Assembly: GCF_013376045.1 (NCBI RefSeq)
Contig: NZ_JABMJG010000001.1
Coordinates: 496,001-560,000, forward strand
Length of the DNA stretch: 64,000 nucleotides
Direction of reading: 5' to 3'
DNA from: Variovorax sp. SG517
GTDB lineage: Bacteria > Pseudomonadota > Gammaproteobacteria > Burkholderiales > Burkholderiaceae_C
The first letter of the stretch is position 1. Each line of letters starts with the position of its first letter. Under the pieces are notes generated by a model that had not been told where the DNA came from, searched no databases, and saw only the letters and a program-made list of their open reading frames with translations. Both the position numbers and the translations under genes were made by a program. Positions 8,801-17,686 of this stretch are shown here, in pieces.

Positions 8801-9047
8801 GGTGCGCGGCCTTGCGCAGGTTGGCGCTGCCCGCGTCGGGGTCCAGGTGCGGCCACAGGGCCTCCACCACCTGCTCGTTCGCCAGGCTGCGTCCGGGCTG
8901 CAACGCCAGCAGCTGCAGCAGCTCGGCGGCGCGCCGGGTCAGCGGCACTGGTGGAATCTGCGGGTCATCGCCGGCCACGCTCAGGTGGAACGGGCCCAGC
9001 AGCCGGATGGACACGGCTTCGGACGGCGGAGTCGGTGGGGGCGACAT
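5898..9047 (-). CDS. BTAD/SARP-type regulator with AAA ATPase and TPR domains
   Basis: A 1049-residue signal-transducing regulator. Residues about 10-95 form an OmpR-like winged helix (IRLLGPFHLSVAGDD ... LTRRAAELLQLLALQPGRSL ... ALWPHLDPDAGSANLRKA). About 100-250 is the helical bacterial transcriptional activation domain (BTAD). A STAND/AAA_16 ATPase follows with Walker A APAGMGKT near residue 275 and Walker B VLLIVDDAHAADD near 375. The remaining ~550 residues are Ala-rich TPR-like helices. There is no C-terminal LuxR helix-turn-helix, so DNA binding must come from the N-terminal domain. It is divergent from the cupin/methyltransferase pair, its probable target. The effector sensed is unknown. 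Confidence 0.88.
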   Translation of the reverse strand: MSPPPTPPSEAVSIRLLGPFHLSVAGDDPQIPPVPLTRRAAELLQLLALQPGRSLANEQVVEALWPHLDPDAGSANLRKAAHHARQFIGQPDALVLRGGRVFLLPDHAVACDAEQFERAADEALHSGDPQACKAAAQLYGGDLLPDARYEAWTEAPRQRLRDKFLRLLRQTGDLERLVREDPTDEAAHVQLMREELAAGRRSSALRWYGHLRDHLQQTLDLRPGPSAEALYRECVAGLEGAAPRFVGRAMELVRVLGWLRASLAGRPGGAVVRAPAGMGKTAFCRRVAEEARGLGWQVRSLQAGDWTRPYGIAADLVEPLLGELPDAAQAIGAHAQAVLSQMTASGDVKPLALPLGRHQMVGAVRRLLLATAAHKPVLLIVDDAHAADDASGQALTQLAASGPPVFVLLACRHALPPLLDRNTSRLQRAGQLEALELGPLSEEEAALLAARSADAPMTAEAATAIARRAEGLPFAVVELARGAATSDGATAVMSRSLSSALAERLCDLDPGTTEALRRLALSAEDFDVATAVALAADEGHDPLARLDQALAAGVLVVADGRYRFRHALVQDALAEGIPPHRRVLWHRDVAARLAQGGAAPGLVGHHWLAAGDAEQAMPCALAAARQAFRLGAYEDVLRHVEPLLAHRAAQPEALALRAESLDALGRPGTLAAYDAAAAVAPEALSHELRAKRALAQVKMSDPPGALQYLKDVHPTTVAGRLAEALAYSGAAALGFGDPAEGTRRSAEVRRIALETGDEGTLVIASWSQAAAAHARGDLHGSVWADLKETSHLPQLAVRVFDGHLCITQRFLYGSRPYAEVIAFADALATEAQRLGAARGHAFAVTLRGEAWLLSGQLDAAEQDLVAGGRMHRAIGGATGEALSLQRRSELAIYRGQMDRARGLLDEALDVARQSDVGFHLLDRIYGTRIAMATQPDAALGVLEEAEANVRGPLESCPGCRITFAIPATIAAARAHELDLAASHQQQSEYLANVVMKLPAWYASLHEAQAHIERASGRVAAAREGFAAAAREFHACGHALDAARCRELAG

Positions 9048-9115
9048 CGCGATTCCTTTCCCCCGGCACGGGCCGGGAACGTTTCAGGAACGCCAAGCGT
9101 GGAGCATCAGTATGC

Positions 9116-9150
9116 CGTCTATCGAATCTTGCGGGTGCAACGAATAGACG
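9116..9150. promoter_or_regulatory. Inverted repeat between the divergent regulator and cupin gene (candidate operator)
   Basis: CGTCTAT at 9116-9122 and its exact reverse complement ATAGACG at 9144-9150 flank a 21-base spacer. The similarity continues inward with CG on both sides (one base offset). It lies 69 bases from the regulator start and 39 bases before the cupin start, within the only shared control region. Its function as an operator is inferred from position and symmetry only. Confidence 0.35.
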
Positions 9151-9188
9151 CACCACCCTCGCGCCCGCGGACCCTCAAGGAGTACCTC

Positions 9189-9578
9189 ATGCATATCGCA
9201 AAAGACGCCGTCGACGTGAAGATGGAAATTCCCGGTGCCCTGATCCGGCAGCGCCTGAATTTCGGCGACGCGACCGGCTACAGCAAGATCAGCGGCGAGT
9301 ACTTCACGCTGTCGGCGGGCGTCGACACGACGCCGCTGTTCCAGGGCCTGAACAACCACAACTCCTGCCAGTGCCCGCACTGGGGGTTCGTGATCAAAGG
9401 CCAGATCACCACCACCGACGACGCCGGGGAGCAGGAGACCGTCCAGACCAATGACCTGTTCTATTGGCCGCCCGGCCACAACGTCAAGGTCGACGCCGAC
9501 GCGGAGATCGTGATGTTCAGCCCGCAACACGAGCACACGCACGTGATCGACCACATGATCGAGAAAGTGAAGTCATGA
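9189..9578 (+). CDS. Small cupin-fold protein
   Basis: A single-domain cupin-like protein of 129 residues. Conserved-looking elements are SCQCPHWGFVIKGQITTT (His within the first cupin motif, about residues 59-76), TNDLFYWPPGHNVKVDADA (second motif, with PPGH) and the C-terminal FSPQHEHTHVIDHMI. The several His residues could bind a metal. The ATG at 9189 has an excellent AAGGAG site. Its stop overlaps the start of the methyltransferase by four bases, so the two are translated together. Specific function unknown; a small-molecule sensor or isomerase role is possible. Confidence 0.82.
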   Translation: MHIAKDAVDVKMEIPGALIRQRLNFGDATGYSKISGEYFTLSAGVDTTPLFQGLNNHNSCQCPHWGFVIKGQITTTDDAGEQETVQTNDLFYWPPGHNVKVDADAEIVMFSPQHEHTHVIDHMIEKVKS

Positions 9579-10390
9579 ACCCGAACAAGGCCCTCTGGGA
9601 AAAAGGCGACTTCACCCGCATCGCCGAGAGCATGCGCGAGAGCGGCGAAGACGTCGTGCGCCACGCGCACATCACGCCCGGCATGAAGGTGCTGGACCTC
9701 GGCTGCGGCGACGGCAACACCGCCATTCCGGCCGCCAAGCTCGGCGCGCAGGTGCTGGGCGTCGACATCGCCGCCAACCTGGTAGCCGCGGGCAACCGGC
9801 GGGCGGCCCAGGCCGGGCTGTCGGCCAGCTGCCGGTTCGAGGAAGGGGACGCCTGCGAGCTGCGGCTGGAGAACAAGTCCTTCGACCTCGTCATCAGCAT
9901 GTTCGGCGCCATGTTCGCGCCCAAGCCCTTCGACGTGGCACGGGAGATGGTGCGTGTCACGCGTCCGGGCGGCCGCATCCTCATGGGCAACTGGATTCCG
10001 AACGACCCCACGTTGGTGGCGCAGATCCTGAAGATCAGCTCGTCGTATGCGCCCCCGCCGCCCGAGGGTTTCGTGAGCCCGATGGGCTGGGGCTCGACTC
10101 CGAACATCATCGAGCGCTTTGGCGCGGCGGGCGTCGCTTCGGAGGCCATTAGCTGGGAACGCGACAGCTACATCTTCGACTTCAAAGGCTCGGCAGCGGA
10201 ATTCGTCGACACCTTCCGGCAGTTCTACGGCCCGACCATGCACGCATTCGACGCCGCAGCCCAGGCGGGGCGCACCGACGAACTGCGCACGGAACTGGTG
10301 ACGCTGTTCCAGAGCCAGAACCAGAGCCAGTACCCCAACACCTGCCTGATCGCCGCGACGTTCCTGCGGGTGACGGTGGAGGTAGGTTGA
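9575..10390 (+). CDS. Class I SAM-dependent methyltransferase
   Basis: A 271-residue Rossmann-fold methyltransferase. Motif I is VLDLGCGDGNTAIPAAKLG (about residues 37-55), with an acidic end to beta-2 (VLGVDIAANLV). Motif II/III is FDLVISMFGAMFAPKPFD, followed by RVTRPGGRILMGNW. The order and spacing fit the UbiE/small-molecule branch (Methyltransf_11/25). The start is taken in the ATGA overlap with the cupin gene; the frame is open further upstream only because it overlaps that gene. Substrate not deducible; co-expression with a cupin under a BTAD regulator suggests a specialised metabolite or stress compound (inference). Confidence 0.88.
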   Translation: MNPNKALWEKGDFTRIAESMRESGEDVVRHAHITPGMKVLDLGCGDGNTAIPAAKLGAQVLGVDIAANLVAAGNRRAAQAGLSASCRFEEGDACELRLENKSFDLVISMFGAMFAPKPFDVAREMVRVTRPGGRILMGNWIPNDPTLVAQILKISSSYAPPPPEGFVSPMGWGSTPNIIERFGAAGVASEAISWERDSYIFDFKGSAAEFVDTFRQFYGPTMHAFDAAAQAGRTDELRTELVTLFQSQNQSQYPNTCLIAATFLRVTVEVG

Positions 10391-10470
10391 TCAGCGGTCG
10401 TCAAGCAACAGAGAGAGAGAGAGAGGCAAAACCAATTCTCCGAAGGTTGCGGCGACGCGCCGCATGCCCA

Positions 10471-10491
10471 AATTCGACCATCGGTCGAATT
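10471..10491. repeat. Perfect 9-base inverted repeat downstream of the methyltransferase
   Basis: AATTCGACC (10471-10479), ATC, GGTCGAATT (10483-10491): a perfect hairpin-forming palindrome 80 bases past the methyltransferase stop. There is no T-tract after it, so it is not a standard intrinsic terminator. It could be a processing or operator site. An (AG)8 simple repeat lies just upstream at 10410-10425. Confidence 0.5.
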
Positions 10492-10519
10492 GGCAGGAAC
10501 GATGGTGCAAGAAATAAAA

Positions 10520-10539
10520 AAGCGCCCCGAAAGGCGCTT
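10520..10539 (-). terminator. Rho-independent terminator of tRNA-Ser
   Basis: Stem AAGCGCC / GGCGCTT with a six-base loop, read leftward, is followed by a run of six T on the minus strand (the A-run 10516-10521 in the given strand). It begins 15 bases after the 3' end of the leftward tRNA-Ser, exactly where its terminator should be. Confidence 0.85.
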
Positions 10540-10553
10540 GTTTATTGACTTCT

Positions 10554-10643
10554 TGGAGGAGAGGGAGGGATTCGAACCCTCGGTACTATCGCTAGTACGC
10601 CTGATTTCGAGTCAGGTACATTCGACCACTCTGCCACCTCTCC
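10554..10643 (-). tRNA. tRNA-Ser, anticodon CGA
   Basis: Read leftward, the sequence folds into a class II tRNA. The acceptor stem is GGAGAGG / CCTCTCC, the anticodon stem-loop is CCTGA-CTCGAAA-TCAGG with anticodon CGA (reads UCG codons), a long variable arm (GTACTAGCGATAGTAC) is typical of serine, and the T arm is GAGGG-TTCGAAT-CCCTC. The CCA end is encoded (10556-10554). The base before CCA (discriminator) is U rather than the G usual for bacterial tRNA-Ser. serS lies next to it in the same direction. Confidence 0.95.
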
Positions 10644-10702
10644 GGTGCTGTCGAGCCTGCGATTCTAGCAGACAAAAAGCCTGATTTTGAAGCCCCTGCC
10701 AA

Positions 10703-12043
<1,341 letters not shown>

Positions 12044-12140
12044 TTAGGTGGGCGTGCGCTGGCCGAAGGCGGCAGGCTGACGATGCCCGCCGACAGGGTC
12101 GACGTGGCCTGGAGGGTGAACTGCGAGAAGCAGGAAGCCG

Positions 12141-13106
12141 TCAGGCAACCGTCGCGGGATCGACGTTCGCCCCACAGACGATCAGGCAGACCTTCTCGCC
12201 CGCGCGCGGCTTGTAGGCACCTGTCTGCAGCGCCGCCAGCGGCAGCGCGGCGGCCGGTTCCACGGCCAGCTTCAGCTCCTTCCAGAGCCACTGCTGGGCC
12301 GCGCGGATGGATTCGTCGGACAGCAGCAGCGCGTCCTGCACGTGCTGTCGGGTGATCTCCCAGGCGATGGCACCGATGCGGCGCGCGCCCAGCGAATCGG
12401 CGGCGATGCCGCCCACTTCCACGTCGACCGGCTCGCCGGCCTCGCGGGCGCGGAACAGCGTCGGGGCCTTCTCGGGTTCGAGCGCGACCACGCGGGAGCG
12501 CTTCTCGAACCAGCCGGCCAGGCCGCCGATCAGGCCGCCGCCGCCCACGCTCACGAGCACCGCGTCGGGCAGGCCGCCCTGCTGTTCGATCTCGCGGCCC
12601 AGCGTGCCGGCGCCGGCCACCACTTCAGGCTGGTCGTAGGCGTGGGTGAGCAAGGCGCCCGATTCCTTCTGGCGCGTCAGGCAGGCGGCCAGCGCATCGG
12701 GATACAGCTCGCCGACCACGACCACCTCGGCGCCCAGCGCACGCAGCCGCGCGCGCTTGGCTTCGGGCGACACGCCCGGCAGGAACACCTGGCAGGGCAC
12801 GCCCAGCGCGCGCGCCGCGGCCGCGGTGGCGATGCCCGCATTGCCGCCCGAGGCGACGATCACGCCGCTTTGCGGAATGTCGTTGGCCAGGAGCCGGTTC
12901 ATCATGCCGCGCGCCTTGAAGCTGCCGCTGACCTGCATGTGCTCCAGCTTGAGCCAGATCTCCGCGCCGCTCGCGTCGATGCCGAAGGCCGAAGCCGGCA
13001 GCTTCCACAGCGGGGTCTGGCGCAGGAAGTGGCCGGCGCGTTCGGCCAGCCGTTGCGATGCGCTATCTATTTCGGAGCGCCAGCCGGCGGTCTGGGTGGT
13101 GTTCAA
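12141..13106 (-). CDS. PLP-dependent threonine/serine dehydratase-like protein, TTG start
   Basis: A 321-residue fold-type II PLP enzyme that probably deaminates serine or threonine. The PLP lysine lies in SGSFKARG (about residues 61-68), and the phosphate-binding loop in [20 protein letters not shown]. The Gly-rich [14 protein letters not shown] is also present. It is shorter than biosynthetic IlvA and lacks the ACT domain, so it is a catabolic or generic dehydratase. No ATG exists before the PLP lysine region. The start is the TTG at 13106, whose last bases overlap the ispH stop codon (TTGA), so expression depends on ispH translation. Confidence 0.87.
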   Translation of the reverse strand: MNTTQTAGWRSEIDSASQRLAERAGHFLRQTPLWKLPASAFGIDASGAEIWLKLEHMQVSGSFKARGMMNRLLANDIPQSGVIVASGGNAGIATAAAARALGVPCQVFLPGVSPEAKRARLRALGAEVVVVGELYPDALAACLTRQKESGALLTHAYDQPEVVAGAGTLGREIEQQGGLPDAVLVSVGGGGLIGGLAGWFEKRSRVVALEPEKAPTLFRAREAGEPVDVEVGGIAADSLGARRIGAIAWEITRQHVQDALLLSDESIRAAQQWLWKELKLAVEPAAALPLAALQTGAYKPRAGEKVCLIVCGANVDPATVA

Positions 13107-14071
13107 GAGATGTGTCCAGGGGGAGGAATGTCGTCGAGCTTAAGGCCCTTGGGCAGCGGGAACTTGATGGTTTCCTCGATGCCGTCCATCTTGCGCACCG
13201 ACACCGCGCCGAACGCGCGCACCTGGTCGATCACGTCGCGCACCAGCACCTCGGGCGCCGAGGCGCCGGCGGTGATGCCGATGCGCGCCTTGCCCTCGAA
13301 CCACTCTGGCTTGAGTTCGGCGGCCGAATCGACCATGTAGCTCTCGGTGCCCAGCCGCTGCGCAAGCTCGCGCAGGCGGTTGCTGTTGGAGCTGGTGGGG
13401 CTGCCCACCACGATCACGAGGTCTACCTGCGGGCTCATGATCTTCACCGCGTCCTGGCGGTTCTGCGTGGCGTAGCAGATGTCCTGCTGCTTGGGCTCGC
13501 GCACCTTGGGAAAGCGCGCGCGCACGGCGGCGGCGATGTCGGCGGCGTCGTCCACGCTCAGCGTGGTCTGCGTGACCACGGCGAGTTTGTCGGTCTGCCC
13601 CGGGGCGACCCTGGCCACGTCTTCCACGTCTTCCACCAGGTGGATGCCGCTGGAAAGCTGGCCCATCGTGCCCTCGACCTCGGGGTGCCCCTTGTGGCCG
13701 ATCATGATGAACTCGTAGCCTTCCTTCGCGAGCTTGGCGACCTCGACGTGCACCTTGGTCACCAGCGGGCAGGTCGCGTCGAAGATCGAGAAGCCGCGGT
13801 CGCGCGCCTCCTGCTCCACCGCCTTGCTCACGCCGTGCGCGCTGAACACCAGCGTGGCGCCGGGCGGCACGTCGGAGAGCTCCTCGATGAAGATCGCGCC
13901 CTTGGCCTTGAGCTCGTTCACCACGTAGGTGTTGTGCACGATCTCGTGGCGCACGTAGATCGGCGCGCCGAACTTCGCGATGGCGCGCTCGACGATCTCG
14001 ATGGCGCGGTCCACGCCCGCGCAGAAACCGCGCGGCTCGGCCAGGATGACTTCGGAGATTCCGGGGTTCAT
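13103..14071 (-). CDS. ispH: 4-hydroxy-3-methylbut-2-enyl diphosphate reductase
   Basis: The last enzyme of the MEP isoprenoid pathway, a [4Fe-4S] reductase making IPP and DMAPP. The 322-residue product has three cluster cysteines: Cys17 in [12 protein letters not shown], one in [12 protein letters not shown] and one in [11 protein letters not shown]. The catalytic TQTTLS and the substrate-binding [10 protein letters not shown] are also present. The ATG at 14071 overlaps the fkpB stop by four bases, the same fkpB-ispH pairing seen in E. coli. The unusually long open frame before it belongs to the overlapping gene. Confidence 0.98.
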   Translation of the reverse strand: MNPGISEVILAEPRGFCAGVDRAIEIVERAIAKFGAPIYVRHEIVHNTYVVNELKAKGAIFIEELSDVPPGATLVFSAHGVSKAVEQEARDRGFSIFDATCPLVTKVHVEVAKLAKEGYEFIMIGHKGHPEVEGTMGQLSSGIHLVEDVEDVARVAPGQTDKLAVVTQTTLSVDDAADIAAAVRARFPKVREPKQQDICYATQNRQDAVKIMSPQVDLVIVVGSPTSSNSNRLRELAQRLGTESYMVDSAAELKPEWFEGKARIGITAGASAPEVLVRDVIDQVRAFGAVSVRKMDGIEETIKFPLPKGLKLDDIPPPGHIS

Positions 14072-14511
14072 AGCACGCCGATGAGCTTCACTTCGAAGGT
14101 CACGGGCTGGCCCGCGAGCGGGTGGTTGAAGTCGAAGCGCACCGCGGTGTCGTTCGACTCGATGACCGCGCCTGCGTAGCTGCCCGTGCCGTCGGGCGTG
14201 GGGAACTGCACCACGTCGCCCACGGCGTACTGCTCGTCGGGGTCGCCCATCTGCGCAAGCAGCTTTCGGGCCACCCACTGCTGCATGTCGGGATTGCGCT
14301 CGCCGAAGGCCTCGCCCGCGGGCAGCTCGAAGGTGGCATGCGTGCCCTCCTCCAGGCCCATCAGGCGCTGCTCCATGGCGGGAGAAAGCTCGCCGGTGCC
14401 GAGCGACAGGGTCGCGGGCTTGTCGGCGAAAGTGTTGATGATGTCGCCCGCCGGACCGGCCAGCCGGTAGTGCAGGGTGAGAAAGGAGCCGGAATTCACG
14501 ACTTGGGACAT
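14068..14511 (-). CDS. fkpB: FKBP-type peptidyl-prolyl cis-trans isomerase (SlpA-like)
   Basis: Cytoplasmic prolyl isomerase/chaperone of the SlpA-SlyD type, 147 residues. It begins with the FKBP half [19 protein letters not shown], then has [20 protein letters not shown]. An inserted-in-flap domain follows (about residues 70-120), and then [18 protein letters not shown], the strand that returns to the FKBP fold. There is no His-rich tail, which distinguishes it from SlyD. It is translationally coupled to ispH, matching the conserved slpA/fkpB-ispH order. Confidence 0.93.
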   Translation of the reverse strand: MSQVVNSGSFLTLHYRLAGPAGDIINTFADKPATLSLGTGELSPAMEQRLMGLEEGTHATFELPAGEAFGERNPDMQQWVARKLLAQMGDPDEQYAVGDVVQFPTPDGTGSYAGAVIESNDTAVRFDFNHPLAGQPVTFEVKLIGVL

Positions 14512-14617
14512 GGAGCAGCTGATGTGTGCGAAGACGGGGAGGTGTCCCGATAAACTGGCCTCATTTTAAGGACCGGGGCTTCCACCCGGCTCCGCCAAGG
14601 TTTCACCCCGGGGTTTC

Positions 14618-15295
14618 ATGTCTTTCAAGGATCTCCCTCTCGACGCCCGCCCGCGCGAAAAGCTCATCTCGCGCGGCGCTTCCGCGCTGGCAGACGCCGA
14701 GCTGCTGGCCCTGCTGCTGCGCACCGGCGTGGCGGGAAAGAACGTGCTGCAGCTGGCGCAGCAGCTGCTCGAGCGCTTCGGCGGCCTTTCGGGGCTGCTG
14801 CACACGGGCCCCGAAGACCTCAAGTCGGTCAAGGGCATGGGCGGCAGCGCCAAGCGCTCCGAGCTCATCGCCGTGCTCGAACTGGCGCGCCGCGCCATGG
14901 GCGAGAAGCTGCGCGAGCGCACGGTGTTCGACTCGCCCGATGCGGTGAAGCAATATCTGCAGCTGCACATCGGCACGCGCCCCCACGAGGTGTTCGCGGT
15001 GGTCTTCCTCGACGTGCAGCACCGCATGCTCGCGCTGGAGGAAATGTTCCGCGGCACGCTCACGCAGACCAGCGTCTACCCGCGCGAGGTGGTCACGCGC
15101 GCCATCCACCACCATGCCGCGGCGGTGGTGCTCGCGCACAACCACCCCAGCGGCAGCATCGAGCCCTCGCGCGCCGACGAGTCGCTCACGCAGACGCTGC
15201 GCGCCGCGCTGGCGCTGGTGGACGTGCGCGTGCTCGACCACATCATCGTGGGCCCCGGGCAGAGCTTGTCGATGGCCGAGAAGGGGCTGCTCTGA
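14618..15295 (+). CDS. radC: RadC family protein (JAB/MPN domain)
   Basis: A 225-residue member of the RadC family, historically called DNA repair protein, with a UPF0758 helix-hairpin-helix N-terminus ([20 protein letters not shown]) and a JAB1/MPN metalloprotease-like domain. The metal site is visible as [17 protein letters not shown] and [17 protein letters not shown] (H-x-H-P-x-G). The biochemical role of RadC is not settled. Its stop overlaps the Smr gene start by one base (TGATG), so the two form an operon. Confidence 0.95.
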   Translation: MSFKDLPLDARPREKLISRGASALADAELLALLLRTGVAGKNVLQLAQQLLERFGGLSGLLHTGPEDLKSVKGMGGSAKRSELIAVLELARRAMGEKLRERTVFDSPDAVKQYLQLHIGTRPHEVFAVVFLDVQHRMLALEEMFRGTLTQTSVYPREVVTRAIHHHAAAVVLAHNHPSGSIEPSRADESLTQTLRAALALVDVRVLDHIIVGPGQSLSMAEKGLL

Positions 15296-15951
15296 TGGCC
15301 GCGCGCGCTCCGTCGATCAAGAACCTCGCCGACCTCAAGCAGGTGCAGCGCGTGCTCGCCGAGACCCGCGCGCGCGAAGCCGCCGAGGCGGCGGCCAAGG
15401 CGCTGGCCGAGCGCAAGCGCGCGGCCGAGAAAGACCTGTTCGCCCGCGCCATCGGCGCCACCGAGCCGCTGCGCCGCAAGGCCGTGGTGCCGCTTGCGCC
15501 GGAGCCGCCCGCGCCCATCCCGGTGCAGCACCAGCTCGACGAGCAGCGCGTGCTGCGCGAATCGCTCTCCGACGAGTTCGACGTGACCACGCTGCTCGAC
15601 GTGGACGACGCCATGAGCTTCCGCCGCCCCGGCATCGGCACCGACGTCACCGCGCGGCTGCGCAAGGGCGACTGGGCCATCCAAGCGCAGGTCGACCTGC
15701 ACGGGCTGCGCAGCGACGAGGCGCGCGAGACCCTGGGCGGCTTCATCCGCAACGCCTACAAGCAGGGCCTGCGCTGCGTGCGCGTGGTGCACGGCAAGGG
15801 CCTGGGCTCGCCGGGCAAGCAGCCGGTGCTCAAGACCAAGACGCAGCGCTGGCTGATCCAGAAGAACGAGGTGATCGCCTTCGTGCAGGCCAAGCCGGCC
15901 GAAGGCGGGGCCGGGGCGCTGGTGGTGCTGCTGGCGCCTTCGCGGCGCTGA
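15295..15951 (+). CDS. Smr/MutS2 family protein
   Basis: A 218-residue protein with a charged, Ala-rich helical N-terminus (AEAAAKALAERKRAAEK) and a C-terminal Smr domain (about residues 135-215). The hallmark motifs are DLHGLRSDEA and VRVVHGKGLGS. Smr domains act as nucleases that nick DNA or, in the SmrB group, cleave mRNA on collided ribosomes. It is translationally linked to radC. CTGAGC (15948-15953) and GCTCAG (15964-15969) flank a T-run between this gene and the convergent reductase and could form a short two-way terminator. Confidence 0.92.
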   Translation: MAARAPSIKNLADLKQVQRVLAETRAREAAEAAAKALAERKRAAEKDLFARAIGATEPLRRKAVVPLAPEPPAPIPVQHQLDEQRVLRESLSDEFDVTTLLDVDDAMSFRRPGIGTDVTARLRKGDWAIQAQVDLHGLRSDEARETLGGFIRNAYKQGLRCVRVVHGKGLGSPGKQPVLKTKTQRWLIQKNEVIAFVQAKPAEGGAGALVVLLAPSRR

Positions 15952-15965
15952 GCACCTTTTTCGGC

Positions 15966-17189
15966 TCAGGCCAGCAGGTTCTTCAGCGGCACAGAGGCAT
16001 CCGCCACCGCCGCCGCGTCGGGATTGCGCCCCGCTTCGAGCAGCTTGCGGCTCATCATGTGGTCGACCGGCGCGTTCACCGATTCCACGCACACGAGCTG
16101 GCCATCGACATAGTGGAACAGCGAGAACGCGTCGGGCTTCGGGCCCGCGCGGCGCACGCTGCTCAGGCCCGGCGTGCCTTCGGCGGGCATCAGGCCCACC
16201 ATCTGCAGGCGCATGCCGCCCTGGTCGGACCAGAACCATGCGACCGCGTCGTGCGCGCGCGCCTCGCCGGCGAGCGTGGCGACCGCGGTGCGCGCCTGGT
16301 CGTTGGCGTTCTGCACCGATTCGAGCCGCAGCGCACGGCCCGCGCGGCGATCGGGAAAGCGCGTGCAGTCGCCCACCGCGAGCACGTCGGCCGCACTGGT
16401 GCGCATGTGCTCGTCGACCACGATGCCGTCCGCGCACTCGATGCCGGCCGCCTGCGCGAGCGCGGTCTCGGGCACAGCACCGATGCCCAGCAGCAGCAGG
16501 TCGACCGGCTGCTTCGCGCCGTTGACCTGCAGCGACACCAGCCGGTCGCCCTCGACCTCGAAGGCGCCGGTCTGCGCACCGAGCACGATCTCGATGCCCG
16601 ACGCGCGATGCGTGGCCAGCACGTGCGCCGACAGCTCGGGCGACACGGCGCGGCCCAGCAGGCGCGGCGCGCTCTCGATGACCTGCACCGTCTTGCCGAG
16701 CGCCTTGGCAGTGGCCGCCACTTCGAGCCCGATGAAGCCGCCGCCGAGCACCGTCACCTTCTCTGCCGCCGCGAGCCGCGTGCGAAGGCGATGCGCCTCG
16801 TCGGCCGCGCGCAGGCTGGCGACGTTCTCCAGGCCCGGCTTCAGGTCGGGCATCTGGCGTGCGCGCGTGCCGGTGGCCAGCACCAGCTGCTGCCACGGCA
16901 GGATCGCGCCCGAGCGCAGCGTGACGGTGTGCGCCTCGCGGTCGATGGCCACGGCCGCATCGCCCAGGTGCAGCGTGATGCCGGCTTCGCGGTACCAGTC
17001 GGCGGCCTTGTGCGGCTGCGTGGTCTCTTCGGCGCTCTTCAAAAAGGCCTTGGACAGCGGCGGGCGGTGATACGGCTCGCAGGCCTCCTCGCAGACCAGG
17101 TGCACGCGCGCGCCCTGCCCGGCTTCGGCAAGCCCCGCACAGAGCTGGGCCGCGGCGTGGCCGCCGCCGATGATGACGATGGAATTCAT
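15966..17189 (-). CDS. FAD-dependent NAD(P)/ferredoxin reductase (rhodocoxin reductase-like)
   Basis: A 407-residue pyridine-nucleotide disulphide oxidoreductase-fold protein lacking redox cysteines, as in ferredoxin/rubredoxin reductases of oxygenase systems. The FAD-binding GxGxxG is IVIIGGGHAAAQLC at the start, the NAD-binding one is VTVLGGGFIGLEVA (about residues 150-163), and the second FAD motif is ADVLAVGDCTRF. A C-terminal reductase domain follows. I chose the ATG at 17189 because the GxGxxG strand then begins at residue 3. It follows the truncated globin by 50 bases, so the two probably work together, the reductase supplying electrons to the globin haem (inference). Confidence 0.9.
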   Translation of the reverse strand: MNSIVIIGGGHAAAQLCAGLAEAGQGARVHLVCEEACEPYHRPPLSKAFLKSAEETTQPHKAADWYREAGITLHLGDAAVAIDREAHTVTLRSGAILPWQQLVLATGTRARQMPDLKPGLENVASLRAADEAHRLRTRLAAAEKVTVLGGGFIGLEVAATAKALGKTVQVIESAPRLLGRAVSPELSAHVLATHRASGIEIVLGAQTGAFEVEGDRLVSLQVNGAKQPVDLLLLGIGAVPETALAQAAGIECADGIVVDEHMRTSAADVLAVGDCTRFPDRRAGRALRLESVQNANDQARTAVATLAGEARAHDAVAWFWSDQGGMRLQMVGLMPAEGTPGLSSVRRAGPKPDAFSLFHYVDGQLVCVESVNAPVDHMMSRKLLEAGRNPDAAAVADASVPLKNLLA

Positions 17190-17239
17190 GATGGAAGAAG
17201 CGTCTTTCGGAAATCGTTGCTCGTGTGTCTGGCCGGCGA

Positions 17240-17659
17240 TCATTCGCCTCTATTGCGCATCCAGTCAGCGGTCTTGAAGAATGAGTCGCGAAGCCTTGCG
17301 CGCAAGTCCTCGGGCACGCCCGTCTCGCCCATCGCCTGGTCCATGCAGGCCAGCCACTGGTCGCGCTCCTTGATGCCGATGGTGTGGCCGCCGATGCTCT
17401 GCGGCAGGTGGCGCGCGCGCAGCATCGGGTGGCCGAAGCGGTCGGTGTAGTACTGCGGGCCGCCCAGCCAGCCGCAGAGGAACCAGAACAGGCGCTGGCG
17501 CGCGTTGTCGAGGCTGGTGCCGTGCACGGCGCGCAGCTGCGCGTAGGCGGGCTCGAGGTCCATCAGGTCGTAGAAGCGCTCGACCAGCGCCTCCACCTTC
17601 GCCTCGCCGCCGATCCAGTCGAAGGGCGTGCCGGCGGGCGGCTTTTCTTGTATCTGCAT
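17240..17659 (-). CDS. Group II truncated haemoglobin
   Basis: A small haem protein of 139 residues. The pattern LCGWLGGPQYYTDRFGHPML is typical of trHbII, with the proximal F8 His in LRARHLP and the conserved Trp G8 in RDQWLACMDQAM. TrHbII proteins are linked to oxygen, peroxide or nitric-oxide chemistry. It lies between fabV and a ferredoxin-type reductase, all leftward, with 27- and 50-base gaps, so a three-gene operon is plausible. Confidence 0.95.
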   Translation of the reverse strand: MQIQEKPPAGTPFDWIGGEAKVEALVERFYDLMDLEPAYAQLRAVHGTSLDNARQRLFWFLCGWLGGPQYYTDRFGHPMLRARHLPQSIGGHTIGIKERDQWLACMDQAMGETGVPEDLRARLRDSFFKTADWMRNRGE

Positions 17660-17686
17660 GGGCGGGAGTATCCCCTCAAGGGCCTG

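Noticed and set aside
5793-9188. A very long rightward open frame (over 1100 codons) running through the BTAD regulator gene
   Set aside because: It is the antisense shadow of a high-GC gene; only its last 129 codons (cupin) have family features and a ribosome-binding site.
10410-10425. (AG)8 simple repeat as a phase-variation tract
   Set aside because: It is intergenic, after the methyltransferase stop, and not within an obvious promoter or coding start.
12141-13106. Annotating the PLP enzyme as biosynthetic threonine deaminase IlvA
   Set aside because: It is about 200 residues short and lacks the C-terminal regulatory ACT-like domain.
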